Shown here piece after piece: positions 24,401 through 36,951 of a stretch of 56,032 nt of DNA. Location: contig NW_003157228.1 of assembly GCF_000003605.2 (NCBI RefSeq), forward strand, positions 357,195 through 413,226, read 5' to 3'. The translations under genes were made by a program, and so were the position numbers. The DNA is from Saccoglossus kowalevskii (Eukaryota > Hemichordata > Enteropneusta > Harrimaniidae). Position 1 is the stretch's first letter, and every line of letters begins with the position of its first letter. Below the pieces are notes generated by a model. That model saw only the letters and a program-made list of their open reading frames with translations. It ran no database searches and was not told the origin of the DNA.

Positions 24401-27400
24401 CCATTTAGTAATGCATAAATTATTTTTAAAGGGGAACCGCTCAATCCCTTGGATTGCACCAAGTGCTCATGGGTAATTAACTCCGCCTCTGTCCACTGAG
24501 TAAATGAATGCTTATCTTTCCCCCTGTACCGCTAATTCCACAAAACAACAACTGATATACAATGTAAACATCCTAAGAACGGATTACAATTTGCTTGTTT
24601 AAATATAACATAGCAATTGAATTTCAAACAAATACAGAGCAGTCTTCATCATATGATGTGCCATGATTTGAAACATCGCGCGCTCGGTAATTTATACATC
24701 GTCGGAAAAATATGACGCGGAACTAATTTAAGTTGATGATGGCCAACAAGAAAAGGCGGCAGTCCACCGGATACACACGGCCAGAGTGTTGCTAAACGGT
24801 CGCGAAGAAAATACGCCGACTCAAGTCTATTTGCCTGTTTCCGTTGCGTCGGTCTATTGACGGTACTGGTCTCGTATACAGTAAACCTGAGAACGAAACT
24901 TCCTATGCACATTCTGTATACATACTACTCCTCCAGACTGCTAATATAACAAGTGTGAAAACACGAAGTCAATGACTTCGGTTTTCATATTTCCGTCACA
25001 AATCGGTAAACAGTTCTGTATTTACTATTGCCCTCAAATTTCCATATAATATTGACTAATTGGTAGAGGCGACAATGAAAAAGTTTACTGTATATTATAA
25101 GTACAGGTTATTACACGGAAATTCCCGTGATAAAATATCAAAATCATTAGTAAAGAAAAGTCGCCGCGACATCACGGGCTTATCTTGTAACCTGTTTACG
25201 ACACTCGTGTGGAAAATCAAAATCATGGGTGGTACCGGCTGTATCTCGTGTGAGATTTGAGTTCTTGTGATCTGGTGGGTGAACGTCGGGTTGACTTTAC
25301 AGTCAAAATCAAATGAGCGGTGAGGGGGAGAAGAGCGTTCTGTCAAAACAATTTTACGACCAATCTGCAGCGTTGTATTTATTATAAATAAGAATCCAAA
25401 AATAGAATATAAATACACACATACACTCGATTAAATTGTCTGGACATATATGCGACGCATGAACGAAAACGATCTCTTGTAAAAGATATGAATTGGAACT
25501 GCCTGTGACGTGTTGTCTAGGCGCCGTTTCGTCCTACAGTCAAATACAGAAACAAAAACTGATTCATTTTCTTATGCCAAGACCTGGTTGTTCATGCATT
25601 TCAAGCATGGCGTATTTACTTCTTGTACTCTGTGGTGTGTGCTGTGGAAACATCTGATTTCGCTGTTTTGAGCTGTCGAAGTATTTCGCGAAAAATAAAA
25701 CAAAGGGTAACACCATAGGAAGCAATCAGGCCAATGTCTTGTTAATATCCGAAACTTGGAACCTCTAACAGAACGGTTATTTCCTGCACGCCTACCAGTA
25801 TTACACAGCTACCATTTGCAGCTCATTGCAGTCTGACACTTATTCACTGTACCCCTTCCTGTTTCCAGACTGTCTAGAAAGTTATGCAAAAAGTTTCATC
25901 CCTTAGGAAACACAAGTCTTTGCCGTACGATCAAAAGAAAAATGTTCACATAGTAGTAACCAACATCGTTCTGGTGTTTCTAAAATAGCACTGCATTGCT
26001 TAGTAATAAATAATCACGGTAGCGCAATCCGACCATGCTACATTTCACAATTATTATTATTACTTGGTAGTGATTATTAATAAAGTACAAAAAGTAAAGT
26101 CGTTGAATTGTTCTGAAATGCAAGTAAATTTCAATTTAGTTTCATCGATTCCGGTCGCATGCAAATGCTCGACACCTTATAGGTCAAATCGCTAATCAGC
26201 CAGTCAAAATACTCGGTGATGCCAACGTGTTCAAATTACCAAAACGGAGGAGATTTGCCGATGTTCCAGCTCGATCTTTTACCTCTGGTTTTGATGGGAA
26301 GACGGCACGTTTTTTTTTTTTTTTGAAATCAAAACATTAGTTGTTTTCGGTGATAGATTGGCCATTTGAAGATTATTTTGACGATGATAACAGCTCGTTG
26401 TCGAATCGAAGCTTTACCCATTCATGCTAACCACAATAAACGTCGTACTCTTGAATAGGCGTCAATGACTACGGTAAAATTTGTAAGATTGTGGGTCAGG
26501 AGTGAGTGTTGTTTTGACTTGGGTATTGTGTTTTACATTCCAACATTATTTTCGCGCGTTTGGACTCACCGCGAAATTTAAACCACGCGAATGATTTCTA
26601 CTTCTACATTTAATTTATTGCAATGGATATCCGAAAGCCCGTAACCTAATGTTATTGACATTGTGTACTGTCTTACATCGTCATGTCCCAGTGTTACCGA
26701 TGGTTAGACCATGGAGGTGGTTAGACATAGACAAACTACGTAACGATAATGCTGTTTGTAAACCAACAAGCTTTGTAGATTGAATAAACATCTAGGGGAT
26801 TTTCATTTTCGTTTACTCAAACTGTGATTGACAGAAATTTTGCATACATTAGCCACCATTTTAAACTCGTGATTTTCACTAGTCGCGGCACGTTTCGACC
26901 GAAAATAACAACATGTATACATCAAAAGCTCAACCAGACGAGTGTAATCGCTAGCGTGCATATTCATGCCCCCGTGGATATGTATTTGGAACCACAGCCT
27001 GATCTCCAAACATCGTAAATGGCATATTTCACGGAGCTCCCGTCAAGATGGTAGCTGCTTGGTTCGGATTAGCATACTCATACGGCGGCCATCTTGACTC
27101 TTATTTATAGTATCGGTTATATTTATAGGAACGTGTACTACACTTATGGGTTTGGGAGATAGTACCGCCGCCTACGGCGACATTGTATAAACGATTCTCT
27201 ATTCTATTCTACAAATAGAGGGCGCACTCAGCTTGACTTGAGCTGCAATTTTCACTGTCAATATCTATAATCACAAAGCGGATATGAGTAAGATTTATTG
27301 CATTTAATATAAATTCCTCATAATTAATGGATAATGTACATGGAAGATAATCAAATCTTAAAAAAATCTCACACAGTTCATGGCACACACAATGCTGTTT

Positions 27401-28321
27401 GAGGTGCAGCTGGTGTGTCTGTCAAGTTGTTACGCCAAGAACCCACCCCTTCCCCTCCATCGGGGATACGTCAACATTCACAGTGGCGTTATCAATTTAA
27501 GACATGTGTAGCATGTTGGGGTAGAGGGCGAACCTTCACAATGATTTGAATGGGTCACAGTGCGAGTCCTTGTTGATCTATGTTCTCCAATGCAATATTG
27601 TAACCGTCACCCCCGCACTCCACCACCGTACTTACTTTAATTTCAGTTTGTAATCTTGTTTTATTTAATGATATATAGAAAAGATTACAATACTGATTAA
27701 ATTTTATTATATGAAAAGAAGTTTACAATAATTCTTTCTTGGCGATTGAGAAATCAGAATAATGCGTAAAGCCATTTATTACGACCGTCATTCAATCTAA
27801 CTATTGCAGTAATTTTAGTACATACTCTCAGGTTATACAATTTACGAACACGCCGGCTACGCAACGATTTCCACTGGTATTTCACATACTCACGTCCATC
27901 CAACTTGAATTTAGCGGTCACCACTAACTGAATCAGCGGAAAGGAGAAGTTGCGAAGTCCAGCGAATAGTTCACAGAAGTACTAGTAGTTATTTTTAAGT
28001 TTGTGTTCATAACTACAAGTTCGATACTAAGTTATTGGGGGCGACTATTGAAATGGTTGGGGTAATTCGCGTATAATTATTTTAGCTCAGTTTAATGAGG
28101 TCTCTTATTAAGTTCTGCATCCGAGACTCGAAGGATGACGTGGAGACATTTGAATAATTTAAACGGTACTTGATACGTAGATTTGATACAATACAAGAAC
28201 ACTTTCGCGCGTATGGGAGACGAAACATATTAAAATAAACAACCTCTGATGAGATACGTGGCGATTGTCTAAAGTGTGTCTAATTTATCGTATAATATCG
28301 TCAAATATCAGACAAATACGG
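24401..28321. other. Intergenic; small inverted repeat at 27.04-27.1 kb
   Basis: No supportable gene. A 57-bp inverted repeat, GTCAAGATGG...CCATCTTGAC (27042-27098), has arms carrying YY1-like AAGATGG cores. A CTCF-like TAGAGGGCGC is at 27216-27225. GCGAAATTTAAACCACGCGAA-type repeat words occur near 26570. An 18-T run lies at about 26311. Confidence 0.5.
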
Positions 28322-29161
28322 TTAATAACCAATGGTCGTTGGTGGCGATATTGTCTCCCACTCTACCGGTGTGTTTGATGGTGCGGGACTCTCGGGTATC
28401 TCCTGCTTGAACCTCACCTTAACCATCGACATTCTTCGTGGTGACTTCATCAGTCGCTGATGGATTTCGTTGTCTGTAACGCACTGTTCAGTTCTATATC
28501 TCTTTCTGGCAATACTACCGGCGTGAGAATGGTCGGACGGAGTCGGTGACGCCGCAGTGCTGGGCGTGGACGTCCTCCGAGTTTTGCCGATGCTGCCAGT
28601 CTGAGACAGCGTCGCATGCGCAGATGCTCGTAATTTCTTCTCTGCACACAAAGTTCGCGGATTGATTTCCCTTACAGGAGGGAATGTCCGGATGTAATCA
28701 AACTCATTCTCCAGTCGTTTCTTCTCTCGCATGCAATCTCGACAGGAATATAGTCCCAGGACCTCGCAAAATTCCTTCGCCGATTGGGCCCGGGAGAGAT
28801 ATGATATACGAGGGGTTAATCCGGTACGTCCGCATAGCTGACCCCTTCGCTGGAGCTGACACAGACAGCAATCACCTCGACGCCGAAACCCGCTCTGGAC
28901 CCTCTCACTCGGAAATTGAACCATTCGATTCCAGGCATTGTTGATAGTTGGTAATTTCTCCGGTATTGGGATCCCCTCGGGTCCGTATTGAACGTGACGT
29001 GATCGCTCAATATAATGCCTTAGAGAATGCCGCATTTGTTTTATCTCATACTTAATTTGTGGATCTGAGCGAGACTGCTTCGGTTCCCCAAGTTCCAGAA
29101 AACCAAACGGGTGGATCGGGTATTGCGGCGGCGGTTTCCATCGGGGCGTTGCTTGCGTCAT
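28322..29161 (-). CDS. CDVLG-motif protein, paralog B
   Basis: Single-exon ORF of 279 residues from an ATG with A at -3. The family is unrecognised. The N-terminal block HPFGFLELGEPK (residues 17-28) aligns with the YVIIGNPR and YLVIGNPK blocks of paralogs A and C. Residues 98-110 hold a Cys cluster (DCCLCQLQRRGQLC). The central block is C132-E-V-L-G-x3-C140-x2-C143 followed by REKKRLENEFDYI. A Ser/Thr/Pro-rich stretch at 185-215 looks disordered, and basic patches (ARKRYR, SPRRMSM) may be phosphorylation or nuclear-localisation sites. There is no signal peptide or membrane segment. It is the most diverged of the three, with a longer C-terminal tail. The Cys residues could form a small zinc site together with the 98-110 cluster, but this is an inference. 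Confidence 0.75.
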   Translation of the reverse strand: MTQATPRWKPPPQYPIHPFGFLELGEPKQSRSDPQIKYEIKQMRHSLRHYIERSRHVQYGPEGIPIPEKLPTINNAWNRMVQFPSERVQSGFRRRGDCCLCQLQRRGQLCGRTGLTPRISYLSRAQSAKEFCEVLGLYSCRDCMREKKRLENEFDYIRTFPPVREINPRTLCAEKKLRASAHATLSQTGSIGKTRRTSTPSTAASPTPSDHSHAGSIARKRYRTEQCVTDNEIHQRLMKSPRRMSMVKVRFKQEIPESPAPSNTPVEWETISPPTTIGY

Positions 29162-32100
29162 GTTGCCCTCAACGTTGCAGCAATTGGTAGTTAAATGCGT
29201 TCACTACGCATGCACACAGCGCATTTGATTCCAGTCAAAATCTGAAAGACGAAGAGAGGAAGTAACGTTACACATTTACAAAGAGGACCACCAATGATGC
29301 GCATCGCCCAACAACAAACAATTACATTTATTCGTATCAATTATATGTGGCGTTGTACAGATGACAAATCGACAAGAAATATTGGCTGGATTCTCCAATA
29401 TATTCTCGTATATACTGTACCATTGTGACGTATATTTTTTACATTATAAAATACAACTGGTATGCGAATGTCTTACAGAAAAAATGTCGCTCACTAATTA
29501 ACACTAGCTTCGCGATCTGCCATAATAACGTTGTCCAAATGTTACCTTTTAATAGGTACGCACACACTCTATTCTACCTCCAGGTGCAAAAATTCGGTTC
29601 TTGCAAACCTGTCACAACACACTCACACGCGCGCATAACGTAAACAAATATTTTGTGAAGAACGATAATCATACATAATAATAATAATTCTTTATGAAGA
29701 AAATATTTTATTTTACGTAACATGTGTCTTGTAAATGCACCTATTAAAAACAAATACCCCCAAATCACATCTTAAACAAAAATAATCCAATGTTTTATTA
29801 CGTTACTTGCGGTGTTCAGCATCATTAATACGTATATCTTTAATGTACAGGCGAAGTATCGTGAACGTAGTTCTAAAAAAATGTTTTTTTTTTATTCTTA
29901 TATGTAGACTGTCTTGTTTTCATACTGTGAAAATGCAAACATTCAATATTTCGAATGATTTACACAGTTTTAAAGGATGATTTGGCCAAAAAAGGCCTCG
30001 CCAAATTCTTCATATAATTTACTGTTCATTTTTTATTACAAAACAGTGATCGATCTGTTTATGTGAGAGTTACAACGAATATAAAAGCGTCTGGCAAATA
30101 TGCACTGGGTGAAAGGTTGTGCAAACTATCCAGTCTCTCATTACTGGTTTTACAGTTGAACACGAAAGTTCAAACCGAAATAGCTGCCAGGCCATAACTT
30201 TGTTTTCTGTGAAACTTTCAATTTATGTTGGTGTCTAAACGTAACGTCGGGGATTGTTGAAGCTCTGTTTTGTTATTTTGTTGCCATGTTGCCATGTGTC
30301 AAACCAAAGACAAATCTCTTCCTATTGTCGTTGATTTCACAATTGAAACATGGGATCATTGTTTGAGAACACAGTATACAAAACCCGGCATGTTCTATTC
30401 TTGAGAATATCACACCGTGACTACCTACAGCGCCCCCATACGCCAGACAGTTATGATAGCATCCACACAGTACACACGCCATCCTTGGAATAAAGTATTT
30501 GTCAAACCATTATTAGGAAAATAAGACTTTATCTAGTACGTTGACCTCTGACCTAACAAATATTTAAATACATATAAAACAAAAAAAGTTCATAAAGTTC
30601 GATAAATACAAACTTCGAAATCTAAATTATTTTGAACACTTTCATCATTTGAAGAGTACAATTCTACGTTTTTTGTAACAATCTTATTTATTCATTATGA
30701 ACTATAACACAGAATCAAATCATATTTACAGTTATTTTTATTACTTTTGACAATGTTTTGTTTTATTTCGAGTTACGAGATACTATTTATACAATTAACG
30801 ATAAGTAAAACCCTGAAATAACAAAAACAAAAAACAAAAAACAGTAAATAAAATATGAAAACTTAAAGAAATACCCTATACAAATAAACAGACAAATTTA
30901 GTGGTGCAATTGTTCGTAATTTATAGCAACACTAAATCTTACATTGAGGAAAACAGGGGTCGCAGTGAAGCCTAGTCAAAGTATGTCCATCTCTAATTAT
31001 AAACTAGCATCTCATTGTACCGTCCGTCCTAATTGAAATTTGTTTCAGTTAGTGTTGTACTGTGGTGCAAATAAGCTTCATGGTTAGACACTCACAAAAC
31101 TGTAAATATGATGTTGATTCGCTGCCGAGCCACTAGTGTTGGGTTTATGAGGAGTCATCGCAACTATCCACATGTTGTTGACCAGAGTCCACATATTTGT
31201 AACGTCAGGTAGGTGTGTTGTGTAAAATTTAAGGGAGCGCTCTTGAGATCGTCTAGTTTACGATGGAATAAAGATATTGTAGCAATAACAATAACGACAA
31301 TGGCGTGACAACGCTTCTTTTATTGGTCACTCGCATCAAAGGTCATTTGTTCTAAGTTTAAAGGTCACATTGGTTTTGTTAGACAACGTATTTTCCACTA
31401 ATCTTAGCATTAACAACGATCTGCGATAATCCCCATGTATTCAACATGACGGTTTTACACGTACCATAAACTGACTTGTTTAGTCGCGTATACTATCGTG
31501 GAGGTCGCACTGTATTCTGCAAGCCCGTTGTAATTAGTTGAACTGTTAGTTCTTTGGAAATACCTCAACGCCATTCTTTGATTGTCAATCATGATCGATT
31601 TTTAATTTGTACATTGCTGGGTGGTGAACTCGACGGAAGTCTTTTTTTGTGTACAATGTGTCAAATGTGACAATAATTCACCTTTTGCCGTACGGAATAT
31701 TTACTGCTCTTGCCCTATTATGATTAGATAATTGAAAATAATGCTAAGATGGCATGTTTTTATTTAATCTGGCCTTGAAGTTTAATTTCTATCATTTGTT
31801 CTATCCATTGTTGTACCTTTTGTTGACTATTTTGGCTCACTGTCTGACCCCCCCCCCCCCCCCGGATGATGAGGAATATAATACCATGTGATCTGTGTTG
31901 GATTGTTGAACACATATTAAATGATAATTTAACCCATAAAAATACCACAATAAATAACATGTTAACGTTCTGTTCTGTCATTTGATTGGTTAGCCATTCT
32001 TATCGACTGAAACAAAATAAAGTACTAGCAACCGTCATGGTTCAATATAATCAGGCAGGAATATTGAAATATACATTTCATATTTTGATGAATTAATTTG

Positions 32101-34533
32101 TTTGGCAAAATAATATTCCCTCGGAGGACTAAGACACGTGTATGGCGGTTCACAGAGCGGTGTTCGGATGCATCGATGGCAGCCCTTTCCCCGTAAATCG
32201 ACAGTTATAGTCCGGTCATTTGTAACAATCGGAGATTAAGGTCACTGGCAAGTTGTTACTTTATACATAAATGGATACATACAATATGAACGTCACTTTG
32301 CTGGGAAACAATCAATGCACTGAAAACCATGCCTTGTGATACCGGGTGAAATGTGTTACTCTAAAACACCTGGCTCTGCTTAACTGGTCGTTTTCAGTTA
32401 ACTTTAATCATTGACATACTAGACCCATGCTATAATTAGTGTTGACACAACAATTTGAAATGATTCTCCGATATAGGATAACATACTAGTATATGTTCAA
32501 CTAACAATTGAATGAACATGACAATTCATTATATAAAGATGTACCTACCTCGCGACTCTCTTGGATGCGCCGGGAAGCTAGTACCGTGGCGATAAAGGGG
32601 AAACCAGCACAGGCCGACACCCTGTGACCGCGTGAAGGTTTAGCCTCAATAGTAAATTGAATAAACAACTTCATCACCGATCAGACAACACGATCGATAT
32701 TGTACCTGTGTAAACACAGTAATGGCGATAATCTCCGAGCAATACCGTGGTTTCAATCGGTATTTCTTTTGTCATGAAACTGTAGTTAGCGCAATTTTAT
32801 TTCAACCGTTAAATTGTATTTCAGTGAAGTAAGACACAAGTTTTAACAAAATAAATAAAAACACGCCACATTCCCATCTTGAAAATTTGATTTTCAAGTT
32901 ACCAGCTTAAGACAAGTCCGTGACACGTTCTGTATATGCGTCAATTTGTATACACCTCGGTTACAGTTGAACGATTCAAAATTGTCAACCAGAATGACTG
33001 GAATACCACTGGACTATAAAAGCCTATTGTTCTTCGCTCAGACCATGTGATTATACTGTGTTATTGGTTCTTACGATGTCATCATTGTGACATGCCGTGA
33101 TAGACAGCATAATGCAAACCCCTCTCGGCTCTACAAATACCAGATTCATACGCTAAGCACGTATAGCTTGGTGACAACTGTCAATACCAACATCGAACAC
33201 CGTTTGAACTCTGAAATGACTGGCAAAAACCGCCCTAAGTCTAAAAAGATTTATTCACTTTTCTATCTCCGATTGAATTCTAGCGTTTTTTTGTTTGTGT
33301 TCAATATGTTCGACATAAACTACTCGCTGGAAATGTCGGATTTGCGATTACTATATTTCACTCAAGGTGAACAAGTATTATTCTGTTTAGTTCTAACGCT
33401 TTTAACAACTCACAGTGTGTAGAGCTACACAGTTTTCTAAACCCCAGAGCCGTACTGCCCATGTTGCCACGTTGCTGGCTCTAGTGCCTCTGGGTAGAAT
33501 GACCAACATACGACGTAGTCCGTTGGGACAATATCTAGTCTCCAAGCCCTCGGTAACCAGTGTTGCCAACACTGCATGTATACGGAACAGGAAACGTTTC
33601 GTGGATTTACTTTGAGCGAACTGTGTAAATGGACTGCCGTTCGTAACATTGGCAGTGGGGTATCATACCTTTATATGTACATGTAAATGGCTATATATAG
33701 TAGACGCTTCAACTAGACACAGACAAGTAAAGTACTAGTACTTACCAACACCATGTAGCAAACACCGCAAGTACACTATAAACTAGAGGTCCCAGGAACG
33801 GTTATTTCACACGTATCAGCCAATCGCCCGCGCCTGATTAATTAAGAAGCTTGTCGTGGTGACACCAGCAAATAAACCCCTTCAGGTTAGTCAGCTAGAT
33901 GCGCACACTGAACTTAAAATAAACATCGGTATTGTATGTTGACGGCTGTTAAAATTAAATAGCGCAGCACTGCTCAGCAAATAAAATGCATTGAATGGGT
34001 GGAATACCAGTCGGTATTCATGTGCGCTACCGTGGCTACGCAGTCATAGGACGTTACTAGTGTAATAATACAATGAAGGATTCTTTTCACGATGGTGATC
34101 CACTGATCCTATTCTAGTTGTTATTGAAGACATGCATTAACTTTTTGTGGAAATGAAACGCCACTGGGTACAATAAACAGACTCGAATAATACACGGATC
34201 TGATGGAAAAAGTATAAAATTCATCGGTCCATTACGCAAATGAGTGTGGATGATTTTGGACAATTGACCAATCTAAATGAGTTTGAAAATAAATTAAGCG
34301 TACCGGAGATCGTCTTCCTCTACACTGAATGATCTTAGTATTGTAATTGTGATCGGTCAATGAACTTTATATTGAGTGTGATATCCAAAACCAACATAAA
34401 TAGCCCCTTTATTAGTAATTCGAAAACTGATAAGGTATACAGTTCGTGCCGACAATGAGATCGAAGTGTCGGTATAACTGTGAGGAAAAGAAAACACTGC
34501 TTTATATCGATAGACACTGTGACTGTGGCAGCG
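29162..34533. other. Large intergenic stretch, no supportable gene
   Basis: AT-rich sequence with a 16-C run at about 31847-31862 and only short low-complexity ORFs. The ORF at 33087-33422 and those on both strands at 33415-33649 have no recognisable domains and no paralogs here. No RNA gene was identified. Confidence 0.5.
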
Positions 34534-34938
34534 GAGAAGCTGAATTGTTCGATTTTCTAACATCGAGTTATGGAAACATCAAGTTACAAAAATGACCACA
34601 CCCATATTTTAGAAACGACGCTCAAATTGTAACTCGATGTTCAATTAACAGTTAACCGAACTTCGATTTACGGGAAACATATATTTTACATATATGTTTC
34701 CCATAACTTGAAGTCACTTTAACTGTTAATTCAGTGATATTCGAGTTAGTAAGTTAGAACGTTTAACTAAACAAACGATCTTTGTTGTCCGTACCTCGAT
34801 GTTCTGACTGTTAATTGAACATTGAGTTACATTTGGATGAGGTCTCGCAAAAGACGACGTGGTCATGTCTGTAACTCAATGTTGTCGTAAATTAATGCTC
34901 GTAACTCGATGTCCGTAACTCGATCAATTCAGCATCTC
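34534..34938. mobile_element. Foldback/MITE element built of TAACTCGATGT repeats
   Basis: The ends are inverted: GAGAAGCTGAATTGTTCGA on the left and TCGATCAATTCAGCATCTC on the right. The interior contains many copies of TAACTCGATGT or its complement, plus ATTAACAGTTAA words arranged as inverted pairs. The centre is a perfect hairpin (13-bp stem GGGAAACATATAT, 5-nt loop, 34672-34702). No coding capacity. No clear target duplication was seen, so the class is uncertain. A fragment of the same family is at 7790-7870. Confidence 0.7.
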
Positions 34939-35935
34939 ATGACAGTACATGCATTAACATGGCATAACAATACGAGTGTGGTTGACTCTGGACAAAAATG
35001 TCAATTGTGTTAACTAAATACAAATTAATCATTTTCTCTTTTTAACGTGTAAGTTTTGTATTAAGATTAATTTCTTAAACCATAGAGAGCGCATACCAAT
35101 ATCTCTCTCCGAATTCCTGATGTCAGACAATCGTGAATAGAGAGGCTACACGTTTTACGTGTAAGTATACGCGCAACGTCGTCATGCGTTTATGTGGTGA
35201 CGTCATCAAATCCTGGGAACGTCCACGCATACGGGTGAACAGATCCGCGGAATTTACGTCTAGAGAGCTGATCGAGTGCATTTACTTCATTTTGGGACGG
35301 GAAGTGTAAACACTCCATGATTTAGTCATGTCAGCTGCTGGTTGGATTACATTGTTACATACTCAGACAATATTCAATGCATAAGTCATAATTATATATA
35401 CGTACCACCACGTCGGTTGTTTAGGAACTATGGCTACCCTACCTGCATGGGCACTGAAATTGGCTTTAACTTGATCATCAGTCATCTGTCAAAAAGGCAA
35501 TGGCTACGTAACCCGAAGTTGACGATTTGAACGTCATTTTGATATCACTAGAGGGCGTACTCGTTGAAAAGGTGCACTGCGTAACTTAGGAACACAGCTT
35601 TATATGGAAAGCAAACAAGTGTATTACTTGAGCATTAGAGAATAAACACAAACATATCACGCTATTTTGGAGTAAATATTAGTTAAAACTCCGAGATTGT
35701 GGTTATTCAAAATTACCGGAGCAGTGAAGCGGATTGTTGTGTAAAAATGTAGCTATTGATTGTAAACATATTTCTTTCTTTTATAGTTTTGATATAGTGT
35801 TTCATTGTTAAAAATATCTACGATCTACAATGTACAATATGCATGTAAGTACGGCATGGACGCGTTAATCGCTCTGATAAATCCCAGAATGCAATTGTAT
35901 TGTGTAGTATTATGGGACATAAAATTAGATTCCAG
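34939..35935. other. Intergenic between foldback element and glycosyltransferase locus
   Basis: CRE-like TGACGTCA is at about 35199. A strong CTCF-like core CACTAGAGGGCGT is at 35546-35558, 380 bp beyond the 3' end of the glycosyltransferase-like locus. No supportable ORF. Confidence 0.5.
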
Positions 35936-36951
35936 TCAAATGTTCAAACGTTGACATATGCTAGGTATACAATGTTTTGTATTTTGTCTTAAAAACCAAT
36001 GTCCCCATTGGGTGGCTCTTGTTACTTTGTTAGCGTTACCGATGATATAATTGTTTTGCAACACAATTGGAATGGTTTTGTTCTGCATGTCTTTACTACT
36101 GTACCATTGGCCACTGACGAACCTGTCCCTGTGTAGATAATCCAATCTAATTGGGTCTTCGTAATTTGCTATTTTGGATAACATAACTTGCTCAGCGAAA
36201 ATTTCGCTAATGTTCCATTGCGCATTGTCTTTGAACGTTTCAATACGATGTCCTAGTCGGCGACCTAATGTTTTCCATACTCGTTGTGCTGCGCTAGATG
36301 CGTTTAGATACAAAAATCCAGCACGGAATTCTGGTCCTCCATAATAGTTGACGACGCTGACGCGCATATCAGAAGGATGTTCCCACGTACTCAAAACAGG
36401 CACCGGGTTGCTGAACCAGACATCATCCGATTCGGTTATCAGTAAATTTATTCCATTTTCCAACAACCTACCAATCATTTTGACATGAAACAGTCCGAAT
36501 TGGTAGTAACTGACGCGCCCGTATGACATGTGATTCTCTGTACCGAACCGACGAAGTACGACGTTCAGACCAAGTACGCAGAGTTCAGAAACTGTACAAT
36601 TACAAAACCATACACTTTCTGTATAGAAGAACATAACTGGATTACACTTAGGTTCGCAGCAATAGTTGTATTTATTCTAGGTTGTTCCGATAACTGCACT
36701 GGTATTGCGGTTTTCATGATCGAATCCACAAAACGTGAAGTCTCTCCCCTGGTTACCAATGGAATATACTTGTCCGCTGCTGCGTTATCTGCACCAGATT
36801 CTCCGTCGCTAATAATAGACGTACCAGGTTCTATGTTCTCCCATCTAAATAAATAGTTTTTCCCGCTGTACGTAGCCAACATCAGGATGGCTATTGCACA
36901 CACACTTAAGCGACATCGTGTTATTATCTTTAACGTGTTTAGGGACGCCAT
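35936..36951 (-). pseudogene. Nucleotide-diphospho-sugar transferase-like gene, split by a frame change
   Basis: Two minus-strand frames overlap. The first (36951-36565, 128 residues) has an ATG in ideal context (AAAATGG) and an N-terminal hydrophobic anchor at about residues 14-30, giving a type II Golgi-like topology. The second (36634-35936) carries the catalytic-type region. It has SYGRVSYYQFGL, then LLITESDDVWFSNPVP (E/D-rich metal-binding DxD-like segment), GPEFRAGFLYLN, AEQVML, and N-glycosylation sequons at NAS, NIS and NKT. These match the layout of the nucleotide-diphospho-sugar transferase family (Pfam PF03407 type), which moves sugars from nucleotide sugars in the secretory pathway. 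The frames differ by one register between about 36565 and 36634, and the segment linking the anchor to the catalytic part looks shorter than usual. Possible causes are a real frameshift with internal deletion, an assembly error, or an unrecognised splice. I call it a probable pseudogene; function is unproven. Confidence 0.7.

Noticed and set aside
33087-33649. ORFs of 111, 66 and 70 residues on both strands
   Set aside because: No domains, no good start contexts and mutual overlap; most likely chance.
36573-36611. A 22-nt GT...AG segment that would join the two glycosyltransferase frames
   Set aside because: It is far below the size of animal introns, and it would not supply the apparently missing part of the domain.
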